From Dicyema japonicum (taxonomy: Eukaryota; Dicyemida; Rhombozoa; Dicyemidae): 64,000 bases of DNA. Each line of letters begins with the position of its first letter. Positions within the stretch are counted from its first letter, which is position 1. The DNA is taken from positions 934,676-998,675 of the forward strand of contig RDEW01000002.1 of assembly GCA_011109175.1 (NCBI GenBank), read 5' to 3'. The position numbers and the translations under genes are program-made. Shown one piece after another: positions 33,345 to 43,330 of this stretch. The notes beneath the pieces are model-generated. The model saw nothing but the letters and a program-made list of their open reading frames with translations, was not told the origin of the DNA and did no database searches.

Positions 33345-35190
33345 CAAAATTGTAAATCTTTATTTCTAATAATAAAATTAAATTAAATATATATATTTAA
33401 ATAAAAATTTTAAATACTTTTCATCATCCGACTTTTGATGTAGTACATTCTGCAGAGTTTTACAAAATTTCTAGAATACTCCTAGGAAATAACAGAAAAT
33501 AACAAAAATGGAAGAATAATCAAGAAACCATAGAATCTTAATGTTGTCCTCTCGGCCTGTTTCGGCTACAATTGGCAGGACATTCTGAAAATGTGCTAAA
33601 AGGCCGGTAGCATGATGAATCTAAATCATAGCAGTCAATTTAAATGTTCAGTGGAATCTCGTCGATGGCTTCGTTATCACTGAATAGTTGCGTACTATCA
33701 CCATATTTATTAGTGTTTTACAGTCTGAAATGGCCTTTGAAATGTTTTCCTAAAGGTGATCAGTTTTTTACTGAATTTGTTGGAATGACATTGATTCCAT
33801 ATTGTGAATGTCTGTAGTATTGATGTGAATATTTCACTAATGTTTCCCTCACTTTCCTACAATTAAACAAAACCACAACCATTACACACAAGATTGATTT
33901 GTTTTTAAATTTTAAATTATTTTTATTTACAGTTTGTTAATATAATTAATAATTAATTAACAAGAATTGCAGGTACTTGTAACGAAATGAGAATTACCTT
34001 TCATGATTCCTGTTCGATCATGTAACATCATGCTAGTGCAATCCCTCTATTCCCGATTAGATCCATTTTCGACTCCCAGACCGCCACCTACCTGTTAAAA
34101 AGATTTTCTGTTATCTAACTAACGAGACGGCCAGTTCCTGTTTGGCATCCAAAAAGGATCTCTACTAAAGTGAACGAGTTTTTATGTATATTTGGAAAAT
34201 ATACGTCCTTACTTCGACTGGGAACTGGATAACCCTCTTTGAGGTATATTCGGAGTTATTAAACATCGCTGCTTTGTTTTATGGGTCTTTTCTACATGTT
34301 AGGACGAATTTGTATTTTATTATTCTATGTCTATCGTTTTAATTACTCGTCTATTACTGACGGTGAACTAAAAGAAACAGCAACATTATGCATTCATCTC
34401 CCATTTTGAGTAAGTCTTAACTGGAAAGAGATTGTTAAGTCAGTGAACACGGATAAGATCGTCTCACTTAGAAAGCACAGTAAAATGAAATCATACTATT
34501 TCTCGTTGATTATAATGATTTGGTATAATGTTATTAATAAGCCTCCAGATACTTAAAGTAGAAAGATGACCAACCATTAATATGATCCCCATATTACAAA
34601 TAGCTTTTTCTTTAGAAAATTGTCCCCTGGTTTGTGTTGTAAAGTCAATGAGTGCTGAGTATTTATATACCAACTGACTTTCGGGACACGTCACACTGAT
34701 TGACTAAGGTTAAACTCAAACTTACTATTAATTGCCCTTTTGCAGGGAGAGCAATGTTTCAACTACTTATATCCCCACGTGGGGGACATATACTTTATTT
34801 AAGAAGGAAAAAGAGTTATGCTAATTAATCATTTTCTTGTGTGATTTTATAAAGTCCTTCGAGAACCAAAGAAGAAAGTCGTCTATCCAGAGCAGTAGGT
34901 GATTTTAAAAAAATAGGCCATATAGCTGTGAGAAATCACTAAGTGTTCTTGGTGTATGAATTGACTATTAATTAATTCACAGGATAATTGGGTTATGGTA
35001 TGGTAATGTGATACCCAACTAGCTTGAGAGACTTTCATCCCATCCATATTTTGTCTCGTCGAACACAAAATATAGTTGGAAGTAGTTGGTTGCACATGTC
35101 GAGTTTATGGAAAAAAGCTATATCCACGAATGACTGAAACGAAACCGTCATGATAGCATCCACATATCCATGTTTGTGAGATTATTATTA
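33345..35190. other. Intergenic, no gene seen
   Basis: AT-rich. Scattered short frames lack domain signal. A (ATT)n run with 'AACCCAAGAACACC' at about 35180 resembles a retroelement tail. Confidence 0.5.
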
Positions 35191-35299
35191 TTAACCCAAG
35201 AACACCAATTAGATAGGGGGATTTAGACTTTTTGACACTTCAAATAAGCAATGACGGACAGGTAGGTAATTCTAATTTAATTTTTTATGATTTAAAATA

Positions 35300-35960
35300 T
35301 TATAATTTGTTTTTATCATTTATTTAGTCACGCTGTTTACTACTTACAAAAGACAGCTGTGTCGAACCAAAAATCTTTATGAAGAACGAGGCAATTCCAA
35401 TTAACATAACACTGAAGATTCTGGGAGTTACCTTTGATCAGAGACTCACCTTTATCCGACATGTTGAGAACATAGTAACTTATGCTCTGAAGAAAATGAG
35501 AATTTTAAAAGTGCTCTCATAACACTTAGAGACCAAACTGGTGGCCTTGCCACGATTTATGAACAATTTATCCGACCAACGATGACGTTTGCAAGTCCTT
35601 CGTGGGCAATGCAGATTTCACGATCCTCCTCATTGAAACTATCCGCAATAGAGGAGACCGCAAAAGGTTAATTGGACCAGAACACAAAATCCAGCCCATT
35701 GAAAATCTCTTAATCGAATTACAACGGAAACTCTTAAAGGAGGCTAGTTTACCGAGCTGCCCTCTATTCCATGCACTATCGAAATATCTACAATCATACA
35801 GGAATTTTGAGCCGATGGCATGTCCAATGAGAAGAGCTGGCCAGGATTCTCGACCCCACCGGACTCGTTCTCTCTTGTCAGACTGGGATCACTTAGTTGA
35901 AACTTTTTATTTCTTTTGACCCAGTGATCCTGGATGTAATAATAATAATAATAATTTAAA
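35300..35960 (+). pseudogene. LINE 3' end (RT C-terminus and 3' tail)
   Basis: Reads I-F-M-K-N-E-A-I-P-I-N-I-T-L-K-I-L-G-V-T-F-D-Q, then after a frame break I-Y-E-Q-F-I-R-P-T-M-T-F-A-S-P-S-W, and S-L-L-S-D-W-D-H-L-V-E near the stop at about 35917. The 3' terminus has inverted arms GGATCACT / AGTGATCC and ends in (TAA)n. The tail ends about 35 nt before the DR1 start codon. Relatives with the same end lie at 49030-49580 (+) and 53535-53970 (-). Confidence 0.85.
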
Positions 35961-35989
35961 TTTCAAATATTTAAATTCTGTTTGTAGTG

Positions 35990-36578
35990 ATGAAATCTGT
36001 GCATGATCATAAATTTGACAATGAGGATATATCAATATCCCAATTAGCAGTAAACAAGATGCTAAAAGAACACCTTCCTGACGTTAAAATGTCAGTTCAG
36101 TGTAAGTCCCTCCTTCGCGATTGCTGTGCTACTTTCGTCCATAATGTGGCATCCGAGGCCTCCAAAATCTGCGACAATCTCAAACGGAAGACAATCAACG
36201 AGGATATTCTGTTAAAGGGTAACTTAACTCAAACATTACAGCTGTCACTAGTCTGGGCTTCCCTGAATTCGCGGAAAATGCCAGGAGTAACTGTAATGCA
36301 AACGACATCTTTGAATCTAAGAAGATTAGGAAGAAGAACCGAAACCGCACTGATCTCTCCACTGAGGAATTATTGAAGTTACAGAATGAGCTGTTCGATC
36401 AGGTTTGATTGGTGATAACTGTGATCAGGCACGACGGGAACAGTTTGTCTCAGAAGTACCAATTCAGCTGTCTGAAATGATTGTCGAACAGGAGGCTGAG
36501 ATGCGGAGAAATCCTGCCCAATTTTTTATTGAACCAAAATCTCACAATAATAGAGACATTGATAATGACTATGATTAA
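35990..36578 (+). CDS. DR1: DR1 / NC2-beta, TBP-binding histone-fold repressor
   Basis: Exons 35990-36218, 36242-36402 and 36429-36578, with introns of 23 and 26 nt, total exactly 540 nt or 179 aa (human DR1 is 176 aa). The histone fold starts at residue ~13: I-S-I-S-Q-L-A-V-N-K-M-L-K-E, L-L-R-D-C-C-A-T-F-V-H, A-S-E-A-S-K-I-C, K-R-K-T-I-N-E-D. Then V-T-S-L-G-F-P-E-F, K-K-I-R-K-K-N-R-N-R and E-E-L-L-K-L-Q-N-E-L-F-D-Q, all in the family order. With DRAP1 it forms NC2, which binds TBP-DNA and blocks TFIIA/TFIIB entry in the nucleus. The ATG follows a LINE tail by about 35 nt, so the core promoter must lie in or beyond that LINE. Confidence 0.96.
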
Positions 36579-36635
36579 TTGTTTTTATTTGAGTTTACTA
36601 TTAGTAATATTGTAGTAAGTCATGTGCTAATCACG

Positions 36636-36880
36636 CCCCCATAAGGGGATGGAAGGCTGTTGTTCTTGGTTAGGTGTGGGTTCAATTCCCACGCAACTAT
36701 CTCCCGGTTGAAGGATTGTGGTCTGTTCTCTGCCTTTTGAATTCGTAGGAGGCGTCATGGATCAACCTGATTAGGAGACGTTCAGTGTCTGGCTGACATC
36801 AAAATGTAATTAGTAACTACCTCACATGTCCTCAACAAGGTGAGGTACTTTCCAAGTGCATGACGGGGTCAAATCCATAT
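36636..36880 (+). mobile_element. tRNA-derived SINE (family A2)
   Basis: Pol III-like boxes 'TTGGTTAGGTG' and 'GGTTCAATTCCC' at about 36675-36700, followed by a body shared with 43078-43330 ('CAACCTGATTAGGAGACGTTC' against 'CATCGTAATCAGGAGACCATCC'). Confidence 0.65.
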
Positions 36881-37500
36881 TATTTTAAATTTTACTTTTT
36901 TTAGTTCAGACGTATACCTGTTGTCATCTGAGTCCATTATTTTTACCCATGTTAAGGGGATGATAGGTTGCATCCACCATAAGAAAATGTAGACATTGTG
37001 ATAGAGGTAAGCCACCACCTTAAATTGAATTATTGCGAAGGCACATCAAATAGCCTTGAACTTCCGAAGATATGGAAGGCGTTAGAAACTTGTCTATTAG
37101 TGTTAGGGAACGAATGTTGAAAACAGGGGTTTTGATGCTATTAGTAGAAGCTCGTCCTGGATCATTTTCACTCCAATGCGGGTGAGTAATATGAGTTTTA
37201 GACACCCTGAAATTGTTTTTATGGTGGAGTAAAAAATCCGTTGTATTTTTAGGAGGTAGGTTATTTATATAGACACCCCAAGCACTGCATTCAACGTTGT
37301 TCTAATAATCAGTCTACACCATCCCCCTCCTCTAATAGATCAATTCGAGAAACCCGTTTATGATGTTCCCAGCCCTCTCTTCCGATATAGGTATACTGGA
37401 TGATGTAAAAGATGTCCTCTGTTCCTTTTACAACCTCTCCTAGTTGACAGCAAATCATCTTTCTGAATGTCCTTAACTATACCATTTCAGGTTTAAAGTG

Positions 37501-37689
37501 GGTCTTACCAAAAGCAAAGTGGGTCTTACCAAAAGCAAAGTGGTACTTACCAAAAGCAAAGTGGTACTTACCAAAAGCAAAGTGGTACTTACCAAAAGCA
37601 AAGTGGAACTTACCAAAAGCAAAGTGGAACTTACCAAAAGCAAAGTGGAACTTACCAAAAGCAAAGTGGAACTTACCAAAAGCAAAGTG
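37501..37689 (+). repeat. Left subterminal array, nine 21-bp units
   Basis: Unit 'GGTCTTACCAAAAGCAAAGTG' type. Leading triplets run GGT x2, GTA x3, GAA x4 from the outside inward. The frames read through it (V-G-L-T-K-S-K and so on) are artefacts of the 21-bp period. Confidence 0.95.
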
Positions 37690-37702
37690 GAACAAAAATT
37701 AT

Positions 37703-38788
37703 TTAATAAACCATGTCATCATTATTTAACACCGATGGGGCCAACCTCTGAATTCTAGCAATTACGGTGTTGCATAAAGATGGAGTGATTATACATAATG
37801 AATTAATCATACTTTCTTCTAACTTTTGAAGTCGAAACTCCGTAGTTGACAAAGCTTCTTGTCTCACACCATTCAAAATATTTTTCATATCTGTAGCAAT
37901 GTGTCTTTTTACATCAGCTTTGAAAACTGACCAAATATTCTCAATTGGGTTGAGCATAGGGCTATAGGGACCCAATCTTAAAATTTTATTTCCGATGAAT
38001 TCATTATCTCTGACAATTTCTTCAATTCCTGAATGGCATGGAGCATTGTCTACTACTAGCACTACTGGAAAATTGTAAACTTCCCTGGCTTTTCGTAGAC
38101 AAATTCTCACCCATTCATGGGCGGATTCTTTATTAAAGGATCCACGTTTGAATTCATAATGCAACAATCCAAGGGACCCGATGCAACCAATGAAATGTAC
38201 ATTGGCACCTCGCGAACTTGTTGCAACGACATTAGCCCTTGTTCCTTTTTTTGATCGACCCTTTTTACGGGATATGTGCATGTTTATATTTGTTTCATCC
38301 ATAAATAATATTGGAATTTCCTCCGATTGATATTCCAATAATGAAGTTATAAATTTTTTTCTTTTTTCTTTATTTAATTCACTATTGCCTTTCTCTGGTT
38401 CATACCTGATATCTTTCAAAGAATAACAGGCACCGTCCAAGTGGACTCGAATGGTTTCTTTTGAAACATTTAAGCTGAAATTAGAATTTAAAAGAATTCT
38501 CAAGGTCTCAAGAGTAATCCTAGGGTTAATTTCGAGCTGTTCAACACAATAATCTTTATGTTTATCAAGAAATTTTTTTGCTTTTGATCCCCCTCGCTGA
38601 TCAGGTTTGTTTTTGTTTTTCAACCAACGATAAGTAGTAGTTTTCGGAACATCGAGAGATTTTGCAAGTTCCCTCCAGTCACCATCTCCCTCATAAGCCC
38701 CGATAATAAGATTTTTCTTAATTTCAGCTTCAGACTTTTTTATTTGAGCAGGCATATGAATAAAAAAATGAAATATTTGCGCAGACAT
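37703..38788 (-). CDS. Transposase, DDE superfamily (Tc1/mariner type, DD35E spacing)
   Basis: 361 aa from 38788; a second Met 11 residues later (38755, M-P-A-Q-I-K-K) is an equally good start. A helix-turn-helix lies at about residues 37-57 (E-L-A-K-S-L-D-V-P-K-T-T-T-Y-R-W-L). Catalytic motifs: F-M-D-E-T-N-I (D164), V-V-D-N-A-P-C-H (D247) and P-Y-S-P-M-L-N-P-I-E-N-I-W (E283). 35 residues separate the second Asp from the Glu. No stop or frame break is present. It cuts and reinserts its element at TA dinucleotides. Which named DDxE subfamily it belongs to needs a tree. Confidence 0.95.
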   Translation of the reverse strand: MSAQIFHFFIHMPAQIKKSEAEIKKNLIIGAYEGDGDWRELAKSLDVPKTTTYRWLKNKNKPDQRGGSKAKKFLDKHKDYCVEQLEINPRITLETLRILLNSNFSLNVSKETIRVHLDGACYSLKDIRYEPEKGNSELNKEKRKKFITSLLEYQSEEIPILFMDETNINMHISRKKGRSKKGTRANVVATSSRGANVHFIGCIGSLGLLHYEFKRGSFNKESAHEWVRICLRKAREVYNFPVVLVVDNAPCHSGIEEIVRDNEFIGNKILRLGPYSPMLNPIENIWSVFKADVKRHIATDMKNILNGVRQEALSTTEFRLQKLEESMINSLCIITPSLCNTVIARIQRLAPSVLNNDDMVY

Positions 38789-38813
38789 GCAAATATATAG
38801 GTTTTTGCTTAGT

Positions 38814-39038
38814 CACTTTTGCAATTGATCTCGACACTTTTGCATGTTGCTTTGTCACTTTTGCAAATGATCTCGTCACTTTTGCAATTGATCTCGACAC
38901 TTTTGCATGTTGCTTTGTCACTTTTGCAAATGATCTCGTCACTTTTGCAATTGATCTCGACACTTTTGCAAATGATCTCGTCACTTTTGCGATTGATCTC
39001 GACACTTTTGCAATTGATCTCGAAACTTTTGCAATTGA
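38814..39038. repeat. Internal 21-bp array upstream of the transposase
   Basis: Eleven units beginning 'CACTTTTGCA', alternating 'ATTGATCTCGA', 'TGTTGCTTTGT' and 'AATGATCTCGT'. Units 2-4 and 5-7 form a 63-bp higher-order repeat. The array lies between the transposase start and the right arm. Confidence 0.95.
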
Positions 39039-39078
39039 AATTAATCTTCATCCTATAACAAAAAAATAATTTTTGTTC

Positions 39079-39204
39079 CACTTTGCTTTTGGTAAGTTCC
39101 ACTTTGCTTTTGGTAAGTACCACTTTGCTTTTGGTAAGTACCACTTTGCTTTTGGTAAGTCCCACTTTGCTTTTGGTAAGACCCACTTTGCTTTTGGTAA
39201 GACC
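39079..39204 (-). repeat. Right subterminal array, six 21-bp units (inverted relative to the left)
   Basis: Leading triplets from the outside inward: GGT x2, GGA, GTA x2, GAA. This is the same gradient as the left array with fewer units. Confidence 0.95.
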
Positions 39205-39599
39205 CACTTTAAACCTGAAATGGTATAGTACTCTGTTTGTCTGCAATGCTGAAGTTGGCCTATCTATGGAGTGACCGGAATTTCCTGAGACCTACTGCAA
39301 GTTAGTGAGGCCAGGGTTTTTTAACGAACTAATAGTCTGTAGATTGTGGTTAGTTCGTTTTTGACTGGGAAGGGAGTATTATATAGAAACAAAGTGGTTC
39401 TTGATTGAACTGACGATAGGCGGTTGCGGAGAGGATTAAGGCTGATATAATTGGAAGGAGCTGAGGAGGATAATCACAATGCAGGGGAAAACATGATGCT
39501 TTTGATGTTCGAATAATTTGGAGAGAACCGAGTTTTGGAGAACCCCGTTAGAAAAATATTTTGAAAATGACAGGTCTTGAGATGCGAGCGTTTGGCGCA

Positions 39600-39880
39600 A
39601 TGCAATAAATATTGGACCAAATCCAGATGATTCTGAGTTCAAATATCGCGACTGTCCATTTCGGTTTAGGGTTCCGCTCATCTACGATTCTTCTGTTAGT
39701 GACGAGTGATGCCGTCAAAAATGATTATCACTGCGGAACCGGATTTCTCAGACATTCACACGCAAGCAAAAAAGAAAAGAAGTTAAAAACACCTGAGTGT
39801 CTTGACCTTTGATTAATTAGCATAATTTTTCTTTACGTTTAAAGTGTGAGTTCTGTCTAAGCTGAGATGAGTAAAGAAAA
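39600..39880 (+). mobile_element. SINE family A relative, degenerate
   Basis: Shares 'CATCTACGATTCTTCTG', 'CACTGCGGAACCGGATT' and 'TTTAAAGTGTGAGTTCTGTC' with the body at 17680-17850. Confidence 0.6.
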
Positions 39881-40048
39881 CATAATATACCATTTCACAT
39901 TCAAAATGATAATGCAGATTTAAAAAAATCTTTAATTTTAAAAATAAGTTTTTACTACTTATAGATATTATTTACGCCTGAGGTTAGCTCACAAAAATAA
40001 CAAAATAGAGGAGAGATTAATTCTATAATTATTGAGTGTTCAAATTAG

Positions 40049-40680
40049 ATGGTGATTGGAGCACTTGCAGCAAATCTTTCAATCCAATACCATTTGATTA
40101 GCAAAAGAAACCAGCCAGTCATAAGGGGTTGCGCTAACAAAACAAAAATCAGTGGGGAACATAAAAAGTTTATTCAAAACCTCTTTGATTCTAATTCCAG
40201 AATAAAAATAATAACTTCTTACAAACATTCAAATTTTTTTGTTCCGTTCAATTTTTCTCATTTTGAACTTTAAGGACTGTATTACGGCCTTGAAAGAGCA
40301 GAAAGAACTAAAGAAAAGTCTTGAGTATACACTCGGTTTCGTTTCAATTAAAGTCTTATCTCCACGCTTGTAGTTAATGGAGTTTTTCGGGTTCTTCACC
40401 TTCATGGATGTTGGCTGATAGTTATCAAAATCGTATTGCAGTCTGACTGGAGATTATTAATAACGTCCCTTTATGTGTCAAGAGACAGGTAGGGAAACTA
40501 AGAAGAGATATCTTGGGAGGTGTCAGAATCTCAAGGTCCAGTTAGTTCGGGATTACCAAATCATTAAAATCGTGCAGTGTTTAGAGTTTTTTGGTTCTGT
40601 AACTGAGATGTACCCATCTTCTGCAACCGTGGACACTGGGTACATATCAGTTTATAGATATTATCTTGACTGACTACACT
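40049..40680 (+). pseudogene. Possible transposase N-terminal remnant
   Basis: The first frame (40049-40273) includes R-G-C-A-N-K-T-K-I-S-G-E-H-K-K-F-I-Q, similar in style to the linker between paired HTH domains of IS630/mariner-like transposases. Downstream pieces (L-K-E-Q-K-E-L-K-K, F-G-F-F-T-F-M-D-V-G) are in other frames. Weak evidence. Confidence 0.25.
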
Positions 40681-40864
40681 CATTCATATGATTTATAAAA
40701 CCGCGATAACGCTGTCCAATATTTCCAAAGATTAGATTTTTGAGCCTGTGGTGTTAATGTCCTCACTTGGAATCCAATATTGTTCCAAATTACCTACGAT
40801 TTTGTTAATTGCTTTGTTCATTTTTCTGTTGTCTCAATTAAGGCCAAGATCCTGAAGACAATCA

Positions 40865-41060
40865 ACACGAATGTGGACCGTTCATTTTTGAACCAGTCGC
40901 CGTCGAAACATCAGGAGTTATTGAAAGCAGATCACTGACCCTGATGAACCCCATTGAATCACTCATCGCATAGAAGAAAAAGGATAAGAACTTATAGTTT
41001 CCCCACCATCCTTGAGTGGTCCGGAGTGGTCCGCTAGGAATCGACTCCATCATGGGGCGT
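40865..41060 (+). pseudogene. Fragment of the nuclease-like retroelement C-terminus
   Basis: Reads G-P-F-I-F-E-P-V-A-V-E-T-S-G-V, matching Y-I-F-A-P-V-A-I-E-T-S-G of the element at 30.5 kb. The frame from 41012 to 41248 continues with S-D-S-S-S-Y-I-T-F-S-Q and an intron-like 23-nt GTGAGT...TTACAG segment at about 41111; its origin is unclear. Confidence 0.6.
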
Positions 41061-41684
41061 CTTTCTTCAAAAATGATAGTGATTCCTCTTCATATATAAC
41101 TTTTTCTCAAAGTGAGTTTCCTGGTTCTTTACAGAATCGCAGGAAACATCAGCCATTTCTTCCGGTAGACTCCATCTTGGAGGAAGATAACGGAATCCTG
41201 AATGGGGGACAAAATACGCATGTTAATTATGAAATACATTCTATTTAATATTTAATTTATTATAATATTTAATATATTTTTGTTAATATATTAAAATATG
41301 AAAAATAAACTATAATTACATTACTGCGGTTTTCTAATTAGATCTACTAACTGAGAAATGTGTAATAATCATACAATATGTGTAAACTGTATATCATTGC
41401 TCTTACATTTACAGCAAGATGCGTCAAAAAATTATATTCAGTATACAAGGGATCCCAGGTCATTGAGAAACACCGTCCTGTCAAAACTGAAGGTTTACAA
41501 TTATAATGCTGTTAATGATACTTTGCGGTTATTCGATCCCCCTTTGCGGTTTCTAAATGTCTCCGTAATGTGAATGAGACAGCTATACTGCCATTTATGC
41601 GGATAATGTTAATAAAACGCTATTATCGAGTTATTCCGTCATTGGGGTGTGCTATCATTACTAGGAGGTATCGACAAACTAATC

Positions 41685-42844
41685 ATGGTGGAAATTCGAA
41701 AACTCAAATACAGAGATGCTGCCAGAGTTCGTCGTGGGGATGAATCGAGTTATCACAAAGAACTTTCAAGGATTTTACCGATCCCCAAATTTGTGAAATT
41801 CAACTCCAGCAAGATCACAAATCTACGGATCGTCATTGCCTACATAAAATTCCTAAATTTCGTTTCGGGTTGAAAGTGTATTTCCTAATAAAGTGCTCAA
41901 TCCAACCAAAACCCCACTAAAACGGATCGAACTTGATTTTCTCAACAAATTTGGCTTATTCTTCCTCATTTTAAATAAAAAGGGGGAGGTTATCTGTGTC
42001 TTTGGTGATTTCTTGTCGAAAATTTCATCCTGCAACGTTTGATATTGAATTTTATTCAGTTTGATGTATTGGGGAACCCAATCTACGACATAATACACCC
42101 AAATGACCACAAGATCGTGGACTTTAACATCTCCAAGAACTCAGAGTTCATAGTCAGAGTACGAAGCGACACATTCTCAAAGGGGAGACTATCGCCTATC
42201 AGGCATTCTTCATATAAAGTCACTGTTTATACCCAACTAGGCGATGAAACTCACAATGAGGCAAATTTCCGTGAAAGTACCGGAGAACACGAATGAAAAA
42301 AACTCCTATGCTTGTGCTATGCTGGAATCTTTTTCTTTCCTAAAACCCGACTCCTCGTCTGTTAGCCTCGAGTCAAATTTCTACTCCACACACTCACTCG
42401 ATATGAACTTCCTGAATGTATCGTCGCAGTAATTGATCTATGTTAGCGTAGGTTTGCTGAAAGTCTCTGTTTTGATCAGGACTACCTCGTCGGGAAGAAC
42501 TTTTACCATTTTGTGTACCCGTCGGATTCTCAGTACATTTCGAGGATCTTCAAAGAATGTTTGTGTTTGATTTCATGGGCAGTTTTAAACAAGGGCTCTT
42601 TTGAGACTCTTCCCTACAGGATTGTGACCGGCAATCTCGGCTATGTTTGGGTTGTCACGGAATTATGCTGCTTTACGGACGACAGCAACTTCTCAAATCA
42701 TTTTATTTTGTGCATCCACCACTTCATTAAGTAATGCTTTGTACGACTTTCAGTTTCGTCCACAATCCATGTGGATTTCTGTATAAAACCTCAGTAAGGC
42801 GGGATTTTAGCGATCAAAAGGTCATCTTCAGTATTTACGTTTAG
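41685..42844 (+). CDS. bHLH-PAS transcription factor, HIF/SIM-type
   Basis: ATG 41685. Basic region K-Y-R-D-A-A-R-V-R-R-G-D-E-S and helix-loop-helix ...S-R-I-L-P-I-P-K-F...I-V-I-A-Y-I-K-F-L. PAS-A: L-N-K-F-G-L-F-F-L-I, G-N-P-I-Y-D-I-I-H-P-N-D-H, R-V-R-S-D-T-F-S-K-G-R. PAS-B: H-S-L-D-M-N-F, L-V-G-K-N-F-Y-H-F-V-Y-P-S-D-S, L-P-Y-R-I-V-T-G-N-L-G-Y-V-W-V. Introns: 42037-42059 (23 nt), 42219-42240 (22), 42429-42451 (23), 42731-42753 (23). The frame between bHLH and PAS-A (about 41865-41880) shifts by one without a clear intron. Class I proteins with R-D-A-A-R-x-R-R dimerise with ARNT. The protein ends about 30 residues after PAS-B; no oxygen-degradation or activation domain is seen. Confidence 0.82.
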
Positions 42845-43077
42845 AACGAATTCATCAAAAAGTGTCTCCAAACCACTTCAAGTGATCCATTCGGAGGTTA
42901 CCCGTTTCTTCAAGCCTAGTTAATAAAGGAAATGAATCTACCAAATATTTTAGTGGAATTGAATTTGACACCCCTTACGACATTTACCACGGCGATAGTT
43001 TATTTTATTACTCGATAGCGAATAATAAGTTTTATTTTTTTTCTTAAGTCTAACAGAATAGCACATTTTGGTTAGTC

Positions 43078-43330
43078 AGTGACAGGGTAGCATGGTGGTT
43101 GGTGTAGCTGTGGGTTCTATCCCCACACCACTACCTCTTGGTCGAGGGATTCCTTTCAACTTTTATACATTGGATCTATCACCATCTTAATCAGATGGAA
43201 TAAGAGATGGGACTTGACTCATCGTAATCAGGAGACCATCCGACCCAAAGAGCTTGTGTAGGATCAAGGATGGAGCATCGGAATCACTTAGTTTGCTTCT
43301 CGGATCCAGGTCATGCTTCTAAGAGGATCA
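43078..43330 (+). mobile_element. tRNA-derived SINE (family A2), second copy
   Basis: tRNA-like head 'AGCATGGTGGTTGGTG' and 'GGGTTCTATCCCCACACC', with a body as at 36700-36880. Confidence 0.6.

Larger units (their letters stand above)
37480..39225 (-). mobile_element. Tc1/mariner-type (IS630 superfamily) DNA transposon, apparently intact
   Basis: 1746 bp with terminal inverted repeats starting TACCATTTCAGGTTTAAAGTG and a TA duplication on both sides (37478-37479, 39226-39227). The empty site is seen in the paralogous repeat at 57141-57142. A single intact transposase lies on the minus strand. Subterminal 21-bp arrays flank it: 9 units on the left, 6 on the right in inverted orientation, plus a separate 21-bp array upstream of the transposase. 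Confidence 0.94.
37320..39345 (+). repeat. Dispersed repeat C, copy 2, interrupted by a transposon
   Basis: The left part 37320-37479 and right part 39226-39345 align with the continuous copy at 57000-57270. The Tc1/mariner-type element sits at a TA within it. Confidence 0.75.

Noticed and set aside
37498..37758. Plus-strand frame of repeated G-L-T-K-S-K-V units, and mirror frames at 37473-37695, 38730-39246 and 39083-39274
   Set aside because: They arise because the 21-bp arrays of the transposon are a multiple of three; all frames stay open through the array and there is no codon bias.
37501..39204. CRISPR-like array
   Set aside because: Units are directly abutting with no unique spacers, and they lie inside a eukaryotic DNA transposon.
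42452..42730. Additional 20-nt intron inside PAS-B (GTGTTTG...GGGCAG)
   Set aside because: Removing it breaks the frame, whereas retaining it keeps PAS-B open through to the next 23-nt intron.
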